This document shows positions 13,041 to 17,659 of a stretch of DNA of 17,659 bases, in pieces. The notes under the pieces are model-generated. The model was not told where the DNA came from. It worked only from the letters and a program-made list of their open reading frames with translations, and did no database searches. The translations under genes were made by a program, and so were the position numbers. This stretch comes from JBQCHF01 sp051953655 (GTDB taxonomy: Bacteria > Actinomycetota > Actinomycetes > Motilibacterales > Motilibacteraceae), in NCBI GenBank assembly GCA_051953655.1, contig JBQCIO010000129.1:1-17659 (forward strand), read 5' to 3'. Positions within the stretch are counted from its first letter, which is position 1. Every line of letters starts with the position of its first letter.

Positions 13041-13296
13041 GACGCCCGCGGTGCTTGGCTTCGGTCTCTCGGTCGACGCCGGCCCACACGCCCCATCGCT
13101 CGCCGGCCGCTTCGGCGTATTCGTGGCAGGCAGCGAGGACGGTGCAGTCGAAGCAGCGATCAGCAGCAATGGCTCGGTCCTTGGGCTTGCCGGCGAACCA
13201 CAGCTCCCGGTCCTCGCCCTGGCATGGTGTGGCGACCTCGTCGAGCGCGTCGGCGAGCGCGTGCCACTCGGGGAGCTTGAGGCGGTCGTCCTTCAC
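13033..13296 (-). CDS. WhiB-family iron-sulfur regulator
   Basis: 87 residues from GTG 13296 (GTGA overlap with the initiator stop; ATG 13308 is possible). The four cluster ligands are visible: Cys in TPCQGED, then CFDC and ACHEY (C-x2-C-x5-C), followed by GVWAGVDRE, the WhiB G[V/I]WGG-type turn, here with Ala for the first Gly of the usual GG. WhiB proteins bind a [4Fe-4S] cluster and act with the primary sigma factor. Phage-encoded members can interfere with host WhiB and block superinfection, so it may steer host or helper transcription. Confidence 0.9.
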   Translation of the reverse strand: MKDDRLKLPEWHALADALDEVATPCQGEDRELWFAGKPKDRAIAADRCFDCTVLAACHEYAEAAGERWGVWAGVDRETEAKHRGRHD

Positions 13297-13976
13297 GGTC
13301 GGCCCCATGGCTCGTACTGCGGTGGAACGGGTGTCGGCTCGTAGGCGCGTCGGTTCTTTCTGACGCGGTCGACGATGAAGCCGACGGGTGAGCGCATGTC
13401 GCGAGGCAAGGGCTCCTCGTCCAGGACGCGGTTGACGACCTTGAGCGCCCATCCGGTCGTCCAGTTGATTCCGAGCTGTCGGGCCACGCGCTCGGCGACC
13501 TGCTGGGCGATGTCGTGCCTGTCCAAGCCGCCGGGTGGGGTTATGGCTGGTGTAGTTCCTTGGTTGAGTGCTTCTGGCGCACTAGCCCCTGTTCGCTGCG
13601 GCACTAGCCCTAGTGCCTCTCCCGCACTAGCTAGTGTTTCTGTCGCACTAGGGGCTAGTGCGACAGCGGCACTAGCAGGGACAAGGAGCCGGTACTTCGT
13701 GCGCTCCTTGCGAACCCGCGAGGCTTCCTTGCTCGGCACCTGTCGGCGGAGCCATCCGGCCGCCTCGAGCTGGCGCAGGTGCCTAGCGACAGTGGTCCTT
13801 GCCATGCCAGTGCACCGCTCGATGCGGGTCAGGCTCGGCGTGTAGGCGTCGGGGATCTGGCCGTCCGCGTTGGCGTGTGCGGCGAGGACGTGCAGGAGGT
13901 GACGGCTCGTCGGCTCGAGGTCGCTCGCCATCACTGCACGCTCGAACGCGAACCGCCCCGCGGGCGGCTTAGTCAT
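13293..13976 (-). CDS. Winged-helix replication initiator (lambda-O-like layout)
   Basis: 227 residues from ATG 13976 (ATGA overlap). Residues about 20-95 form a winged HTH: SRHLLHVLAAHANADGQIPD, SLTRIERCTGMARTTVARHL, RQLEAAGWLRRQ, then a basic wing. Residues 101-132 are an Ala-rich linker whose DNA is the iteron array. Residues 150-227 form a separate helical domain (DIAQQVAERVARQLGINW, VGFIVDRVRKNRR). A DNA-binding domain, an origin inside the linker and a C-terminal partner-binding domain is the arrangement of lambda O and related initiators. A plain regulator is the alternative. Confidence 0.78.
   Translation of the reverse strand: MTKPPAGRFAFERAVMASDLEPTSRHLLHVLAAHANADGQIPDAYTPSLTRIERCTGMARTTVARHLRQLEAAGWLRRQVPSKEASRVRKERTKYRLLVPASAAVALAPSATETLASAGEALGLVPQRTGASAPEALNQGTTPAITPPGGLDRHDIAQQVAERVARQLGINWTTGWALKVVNRVLDEEPLPRDMRSPVGFIVDRVRKNRRAYEPTPVPPQYEPWGRP
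13580..13675. repeat. Iteron array, putative replication origin
   Basis: CACTAG occurs five times at 13580, 13602, 13625, 13646 and 13670, i.e. every 21-24 bp (two helical turns). Three copies are completed into dyads by CTAGTG at 13610, 13631 and 13655. CTAG is normally rare in such DNA. The adjacent 13540-13577 is about half A/T, lower in GC than its surroundings, as at unwinding regions beside lambda-type iterons. Confidence 0.75.
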
Positions 13977-14317
13977 GCCGCCTCGCTCGCCAGCTCACGC
14001 TCGCGAAGACGCTGCCCGATGTCGAGCAGTGCCTTGCGCATAATGCTGTTGTTCAGCCGCTCGACAGCGGGCGGGTGGTGTCGACCGCAGGGCTTGCAGT
14101 AGTCGCCGCGGTCGAAACGGTGGTCCAGGTACTCGGCAACCAGGGGCGGGATGTATCCCGACCAGGCGTCGGGCCTGCTGTAGTTGAGCGGCGGCTTCGT
14201 GAGGTCGGCCGCGATGTCCGGGTGCTTGAGAATGCGGGCTCGCCGGGTTTCGCACTCGGCGCGGCCGGCACGGTAGGCCTCGCGAACCATCTCGTAGATG
14301 CGTTGCTGGTCGTTCAT
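13973..14317 (-). CDS. 114-residue protein with CxxC-HH motif
   Basis: ATG 14317 overlaps the previous stop as ATGA, with AGGTG upstream. It starts with a helical charged part (DQQRIYEMVREAYRAGRAEC), has an aromatic centre (YSRPDAWSGYIPPLVAEYLD) and then YCKPCGRHHPP, a CxxC-x2-HH cluster that may bind zinc, and ends in a basic helix. I do not recognise the family. Lying between the excisionase-like gene and the initiator it may act in replication. Confidence 0.68.
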   Translation of the reverse strand: MNDQQRIYEMVREAYRAGRAECETRRARILKHPDIAADLTKPPLNYSRPDAWSGYIPPLVAEYLDHRFDRGDYCKPCGRHHPPAVERLNNSIMRKALLDIGQRLRERELASEAA

Positions 14318-14604
14318 GCTGCACCTGCCAGGGTGAGTGCGGCGTGGAGCACGTACCGCCGTCCACAAGGGGCAGTGCGCTTGCCGCTGGTGAAGTCGAT
14401 CTGCGCCCGGTGCTCGTGCGTTGCTCCGCACGTGCACTCGACGAGCATCAGCAGCCGCAGGCGGAGAGCCTTGCCCTGGACCCGATGGGTCTTTGCCACG
14501 ACGCGATCTAGCGCGCGGTGTGGCAATCTGGCAGGGACGGCGGCGGCAACCTCGTCCTGGCGGCTCGGGCTCTTGCTCGGGCCGCCTCGTCGTTCCCGGC
14601 TCAC
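14314..14604 (-). CDS. 96-residue basic protein with Cys cluster
   Basis: GTG 14604 overlaps the excisionase stop as GTGA. The N-terminal 50 residues are Arg-rich and Pro-rich. The C-terminal half has VECTCGATHEHRAQIDF and TAPCGRRYVL (three Cys plus His), a likely small zinc-binding beta domain. No clear ribosome site, so translation is probably coupled. Function unknown; nucleic-acid binding is plausible from charge. Confidence 0.65.
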   Translation of the reverse strand: MSRERRGGPSKSPSRQDEVAAAVPARLPHRALDRVVAKTHRVQGKALRLRLLMLVECTCGATHEHRAQIDFTSGKRTAPCGRRYVLHAALTLAGAA

Positions 14605-14780
14605 GAGGCAGCCTGCAGCCGGTCCACGTAACCCTCGAGCGCAGCACGTGTGATGCGTCGCGAGCGGCCGATGCTCACTGATTCCAACTCGCCGCTAGCG
14701 AGCAGCTGGAACAGGCGCGAACGTCCGATCCCCAGAGCCTCCGCGGCTTCCTCTGGCTTGTACAGCAGCCGTTCCTGCAT
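14601..14780 (-). CDS. xis: Excisionase-like HTH protein
   Basis: 59 residues from ATG 14780 with GGAGG six nt upstream. LLYKPEEAAEALGIGRSRLF, then QLLASGELESVSIGRSRRIT and RAALEGYVDRLQ, is the classic excisionase/AlpA DNA-binding domain. It is the first gene of the leftward operon and probably serves both as recombination directionality factor and as regulator of the divergent promoter region (14781-14886). The symbol is by role, not by proven homology. Confidence 0.83.
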   Translation of the reverse strand: MQERLLYKPEEAAEALGIGRSRLFQLLASGELESVSIGRSRRITRAALEGYVDRLQAAS

Positions 14781-14851
14781 TCTGGGCCTCCGAGTAGATG
14801 TCGGGTCTTGCTCGCGGTCCACAATCGTCCGTCCGGATCTGCGCGCACAAC

Positions 14852-14880
14852 TTGACACTTACTCGCAGGGCGCCTAACTT
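14852..14880 (+). promoter_or_regulatory. Near-consensus promoter, leaderless rightward transcript
   Basis: TTGACA at 14852-14857 and TAACTT at 14875-14880 are 17 bp apart. The ATG follows 6 bp after the -10 box, so transcription should start at or next to the start codon. It drives the regulator-integrase pair. Confidence 0.75.
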
Positions 14881-14886
14881 GCTCGC

Positions 14887-15501
14887 ATGGAGATCGGGTA
14901 CGGATACGGCGGCTGGATCTGTGTCCGAGACGAGGACCTTCCGGGACCGCTCTACCTGCGGCTGGGGAAGAACTCGGTCGGCCGCTGGGAGGTCAGGGAC
15001 CTCTACCTAGAAGCGGACTGGCGAGCTGTTGTGACAGCCGATCTGCGCGAGCTGCCGCTTGGCGATCTCGTCAGTGTCGCGCTGGCCGATGACGGGGAGC
15101 AGACCGTGCTGCGAGGGATTGACTCTCCAGGCCCTCAGCTGGGCATCCTGGCCTCGCACTACTCGACCACCTGGGGTGCGTCTGACAAGCCCGCAGATTG
15201 GGTGCGCCTCGCCTGGCTGACACAGCTCGATTCGTCCTTGCCGCAGCCAAAGCGAGTGAACCACCGGCCGCTGCGCGAGTCGCCTAGAGTCCCGCCGCTG
15301 ACGCGCCCGGACGGTCCGATCACGGACGACTTCCTGTCACATGTGGCGAACGCCTACGCCCAAGCTTTGGCTGAACGCCAGCGCCCGGCGGTCGCGCTCG
15401 CCGAGCAATCGGGAGCACCGGTCCGGACGGTTCACCGATGGATCTACCTCGCACGCCAGCGCGGCCTGCTGGCTAAGACGGCAAGGGGGCAGCAGCGATG
15501 A
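14887..15501 (+). CDS. Putative regulator preceding the integrase
   Basis: 204 residues, no ribosome site and a predicted leaderless mRNA. The N-terminal 110 residues are beta-rich with no known motif. The C-terminal part has FLSHVANAYAQALAERQRPA, then VALAEQSGAPVRTVHRWIYL and ARQRGLL, a helix-turn-helix found in proteins next to integrases of actinobacterial elements. It overlaps the integrase start as ATGA, so the two are co-translated. It may act as immunity repressor or integrase regulator. Confidence 0.75.
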   Translation: MEIGYGYGGWICVRDEDLPGPLYLRLGKNSVGRWEVRDLYLEADWRAVVTADLRELPLGDLVSVALADDGEQTVLRGIDSPGPQLGILASHYSTTWGASDKPADWVRLAWLTQLDSSLPQPKRVNHRPLRESPRVPPLTRPDGPITDDFLSHVANAYAQALAERQRPAVALAEQSGAPVRTVHRWIYLARQRGLLAKTARGQQR

Positions 15502-16685
15502 CCAGCAAGCGGCGCACACTCCCGCCCGGCGCCCGCGAGGTGGTCCTGCCGAGCGGCGCCAAGCGGATCGAGGTCGTCGTCGACCTCGGACTCGACCCAG
15601 CGACGGGCAAGCGACGGCAGGGGCGGCGCCGGTTCGCTGACAGGGACTTGGCGCTCGCCTGGTACCTCGAGACGAGGTCGGCGGTTCGGGCCAAGACCTA
15701 CGTGGCCCCGGCGCGCGAGACAGTGCGGCAGGCCGTTGATGACTGGCTCGCCGGCAGGCGCTCGGTGCGGCCGAGCACGCTCGAGGGCTATCGCGACGTC
15801 CTCAAGCCGGTTCAGCGCCACCTCGGCGCGCTGTCACTGCAGTCCCTGTCCCGCCGGCAGCTCGATGAGCTGGTGAACCGGCTGCAGGCCGGCGACCTGC
15901 CCAGGGACCCGGCCGACCCCGAAGGGCCGAAGCATCGGCCGTGGAGCGCCCGCAGCGTGCGGATGATGCTGGCCGTCCTCGAGCAGGTGCTTGACGACGC
16001 GATCAAGGCAGGCACGCTCGCACGCAACCCCGCCCACCTCGTCGACCGTCCGAGCGGTGGTGGCCGTGAGATGCAGACATGGACCCCGGCTCAGGTGTCG
16101 GCGTTCCTCGCCAAGCGCGCGAGCGACCCGGACCGCATCGCATGGCTGCTCGCCCTCTACGGGCTCAGGCGCGGCGAGATCGCGGGCCTCCGCTGGGACG
16201 AGGTCGACCTGACCGCAGGCACGCTAGCCATCCGTGAGGCGCGCGTCGCCGTCGCCGGAGCCGCCGTGTCGGGAGCCCCGAAGTCCGAGCGCGGCATCCG
16301 AACCTTGCCGTTGTCCGACAGCCTCGCGCTCGAGCTACGGGCGCACCGCAAGCGCCAGGCCGAGCACCGACTGAGGCTCGGTGTGGCATGGACCGAGAGC
16401 GGCTACGTGATCACGGACGAGGCCGGCAGCCCACTGCCGCCGACGGTCCTCACGACCAGGTGGAAGACCGCGGTCCGCGAGGCGGGGCTGCCCGCCATCC
16501 GACTGCACGACGCCCGGCATACCAGCGCCACGCTCATGCACCTGCAGGGCGTGCCGACCGCCGTGGTGTCCGCGTGGCTCGGCCACAGCTCGGCGGCCTT
16601 CACGATGCGCACCTACGTGCACTCGCAGCACGACGCTCTCGCAGCCGGCCGTGACACGCTCGAGGCCGTAATGGGAGGTCAGTGA
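15498..16685 (+). CDS. int: Tyrosine site-specific integrase
   Basis: 395 residues. N-terminal arm-binding region (1-70), SAM-like core-binding domain (73-180), catalytic domain (190-390). Catalytic residues are visible: Arg224 in GLRRGEIAGLRW, Lys262 in PKSERGIRTLPL, His337 and Arg340 in LHDARHTSAT, His363 in WLGHSS and the nucleophile Tyr373 in MRTYVHS. All are intact. The stop lies 69 bp from the attachment repeat within tRNA-Thr, which is its evident target. The last codons overlap the first right arm-type repeat. Confidence 0.96.
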   Translation: MTSKRRTLPPGAREVVLPSGAKRIEVVVDLGLDPATGKRRQGRRRFADRDLALAWYLETRSAVRAKTYVAPARETVRQAVDDWLAGRRSVRPSTLEGYRDVLKPVQRHLGALSLQSLSRRQLDELVNRLQAGDLPRDPADPEGPKHRPWSARSVRMMLAVLEQVLDDAIKAGTLARNPAHLVDRPSGGGREMQTWTPAQVSAFLAKRASDPDRIAWLLALYGLRRGEIAGLRWDEVDLTAGTLAIREARVAVAGAAVSGAPKSERGIRTLPLSDSLALELRAHRKRQAEHRLRLGVAWTESGYVITDEAGSPLPPTVLTTRWKTAVREAGLPAIRLHDARHTSATLMHLQGVPTAVVSAWLGHSSAAFTMRTYVHSQHDALAAGRDTLEAVMGGQ

Positions 16686-16699
16686 CATATGCGTGACAT
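16682..16699 (+). promoter_or_regulatory. Candidate integrase arm-type sites, right arm
   Basis: GTGACAT at 16682-16688 and 16693-16699, 11-bp period, same orientation as the left-arm GTGACAC pair. The first overlaps the integrase stop codon. Confidence 0.5.
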
Positions 16700-16726
16700 C
16701 TGGCAGCCCCCCCACCGGGAACGCAG

Positions 16727-16755
16727 GTTCCTGCAGGGCTCTGACCTGCAGGAAC
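16727..16755. terminator. Perfect 11-bp inverted repeat between integrase and attachment site
   Basis: GTTCCTGCAGG, a 7-nt loop, then its exact reverse complement ending at the first base of the repeat core. It could terminate the integrase transcript before it runs antisense into the tRNA, or be a recombinase site; its half-site CCTGCAGG recurs at the left end (3339-3355). Confidence 0.6.
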
Positions 16756-16801
16756 TCGGAGCCGGCGAGGGGACTCGAACCCCTAACCACCTGTTTACAA
16801 G
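16755..16801. repeat. Right attachment site (inside tRNA-Thr)
   Basis: 47 bp identical to 3243-3289. It covers 5 bp past the tRNA 3' end plus the 3' 42 nt of the tRNA, up to the anticodon loop, so integration restores a complete tRNA. Confidence 0.93.
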
Positions 16802-16832
16802 ACAGGTGCGCTGCCAGTTGCGCCACGCCGGC
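16760..16832 (-). tRNA. tRNA-Thr (anticodon TGT)
   Basis: 73 nt without encoded CCA. Acceptor stem GCCGGCG/CGCCGGC, D stem GCGC/GCGC, anticodon stem CCTGT/ACAGG with loop CTTGTAA, T stem AGGGG/CCCCT with loop TTCGAGT, discriminator T. All stems pair fully. It is the integration target; its 3' 42 nt come from the element. Confidence 0.95.
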
Positions 16833-17059
16833 GATGCCGCTCGAGCACGCGACGGGTGCGACGACCGGCTCGGCCAACAGTAGCCAGGTCCCGCCGCAGG
16901 CGGTCGCGCACCGGGCCCTCCCGGAAGGTCCGCCGTCCACCGGGTCCGCCCCCACCATGTGGTCGCCGCCCCCGCGGGATTCCGCGGGGGGCGGCGACCA
17001 GGGATCACGGGGGCGTGATCGTTCCGTTCCTCGTCGGCCCGGGCGGGCGGCGTCCGGTC
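16833..17059. other. Intergenic region right of the tRNA
   Basis: No gene seen. It holds the tRNA promoter region on the minus strand and the hairpin at 16960-17000. Confidence 0.6.
16960..17000 (-). terminator. Strong GC hairpin terminator
   Basis: TGGTCGCCGCCCCCGCGG, loop GATT, then the complementary arm with one bulged G. It lies 60 bp downstream of the minus-strand stop at 17060 and insulates that gene from the tRNA. Confidence 0.8.
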
Positions 17060-17659
17060 TCAGCCGAGGCTGAGCCGGCCGCTCACCTTCCCGGCCCCGG
17101 TGCCCGGCAGGCCGTCCGGGGCGTCGTCCCACAGCAGCGTCTGCGCCGCGTCGGTCCGCCAGACCTGCACGCGCAGCGCCGGTGGCGCGGTCGAGGTCCC
17201 CGCCACGGCCGTGACGGTGAACCGGACCGGGATGCCGCCGTTGACCGCGCCGGACCCTGTCACGAACGCCCGGGAGCCTCTCACCACGAGGGTGTCCATC
17301 CGGTCCCCGACCAGCGTGAAGCCGCTGGTCGTCAGCCGGAGGGCGCCCTCGACGTCGACGCCCTGGCCGTAGCGGGCCGACAGCTCGAACGCGGTGCTGC
17401 CCGAGCTGCCGCAGGTGGGCGTCAGCCGGCACGAGCCCGAGGGAGCGGCGACGGCGCCGTGGCCCTCCACGTGCCACGCCGGGTCGACGACGGTCACCGT
17501 GACCGGCGCGCCGTCGGCGCCGACCGCCGCGGTCCCGATCCCGCCGTCCTCGTCCCGCACCGACACCGTCAGCCCCGGGTTCGCGACCCGGACGATCTGC
17601 CCCCGCACCGGGACCACGGACGGGTCCCCCGCGAGCTCGCGCGCGGCCAGCCCGGAGCA
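17060..17659 (-). CDS. 3' end of a gene: oxidase-like fragment joined to an extracellular beta-domain
   Basis: 199 residues remain; the gene continues past the window. The first 38 residues (CSGLAARELAGDPSVVPVRG, then QIVRVANPGL) closely match the FAD-binding part of D-amino-acid oxidases. Instead of the expected next segment (…YV.PR), the frame turns into a Gly/Thr/Val-rich beta sequence: VTVTVVDPAWHVEGHG, SRAFVTGSGAVNGGIPVRF, TVTAV, VQVWRTDAAQTLLWDD, GTGAGKVSGRLSLG. That resembles post-COAP-1-like modules of secreted proteins. It could be a true fusion, a rearranged gene or an assembly join. Confidence 0.6.
   Translation of the reverse strand, partial: CSGLAARELAGDPSVVPVRGQIVRVANPGLTVSVRDEDGGIGTAAVGADGAPVTVTVVDPAWHVEGHGAVAAPSGSCRLTPTCGSSGSTAFELSARYGQGVDVEGALRLTTSGFTLVGDRMDTLVVRGSRAFVTGSGAVNGGIPVRFTVTAVAGTSTAPPALRVQVWRTDAAQTLLWDDAPDGLPGTGAGKVSGRLSLG

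Larger units (their letters stand above)
3243..16801. mobile_element. Integrated capsid-encoding phage satellite (13.5 kb) in tRNA-Thr
   Basis: The unit length from repeat start to repeat start is 13,512 bp, bounded by a perfect 47-bp direct repeat that includes the 3' half of tRNA-Thr. It contains a tyrosine integrase next to the tRNA, an excisionase-like HTH protein, a replication initiator with embedded iterons, a P27-type small terminase, an HK97-fold capsid protein and cargo genes. No terminase large subunit, portal, head protease, tail, holin or lysin is visible. Known satellites with their own capsid gene (capsid-forming PICIs) share this logic; a decayed prophage is the alternative. 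The intact, tightly overlapped reading frames argue against simple decay. Confidence 0.85.

Noticed and set aside
12075..13280. 401-residue plus-strand frame
   Set aside because: It is antisense to the small terminase, zinc-ribbon and WhiB genes, which have clear motifs and coupled starts.
13580..13675. CRISPR array
   Set aside because: The repeats are 6-bp boxes in both orientations inside a coding linker, with no 24-36-bp repeat-spacer structure and no cas genes.

Overview
This window is high-GC DNA with many GTG starts, a WhiB-family gene and a DUF3263-type gene. It most likely comes from an actinomycete; Geodermatophilaceae is my guess from overall flavour only. It consists of two chromosomal flanks around one integrated 13.5-kb element. 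The left flank (1-3242) carries a DUF3263-type gene, an alpha/beta hydrolase, a small secreted protein, a GNAT acetyltransferase and a 61-residue conserved-looking protein. The right flank (16802-17659) carries the 5' part of a tRNA-Thr(TGT) gene, a strong hairpin and the 3' end of a gene that looks like a D-amino-acid-oxidase fragment joined to an extracellular beta-domain.

The element is bounded by a perfect 47-bp direct repeat (3243-3289 and 16755-16801). The right copy forms the 3' 42 nt of the intact tRNA-Thr; the left copy is the displaced tRNA 3' end. Next to the tRNA is a tyrosine integrase, preceded by a regulator gene that overlaps it by 4 bp. A near-consensus promoter lies so close to the regulator ATG that its mRNA should be leaderless. 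Running the other way is a 15-gene operon, with 11 of its 14 junctions being 4-bp stop/start overlaps. It contains an excisionase-like HTH protein, Cys-rich small proteins, a winged-helix initiator whose own linker holds a 22-bp-phased iteron array (lambda-O style), WhiB, a P27-type terminase small subunit, tandem paralogous small proteins, a second HTH protein, an HK97-fold major capsid protein, a 275-residue unknown and a 2-oxoglutarate/Fe(II) dioxygenase.

No terminase large subunit, portal, maturation protease, tail or lysis gene is visible. The element therefore reads as a phage satellite that supplies its own capsid and small terminase and would rely on a helper phage for the rest.

The left third of the element (3.5-8.3 kb) is a mosaic of cargo: a small unknown, a one-TM protein, an HTH protein, a SHOCT-domain membrane protein, a NYN-domain putative RNase of visibly lower GC, an uncharacterised 253-residue protein and a lipoprotein. 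Much of the cargo lies between two 203-bp direct copies of the dioxygenase 3' end. One copy belongs to the intact gene and the other to a truncated pseudogene that has lost the metal ligands. A second duplicated stem-loop (44 bp) sits farther left. These repeats suggest that cargo was added stepwise by recombination.
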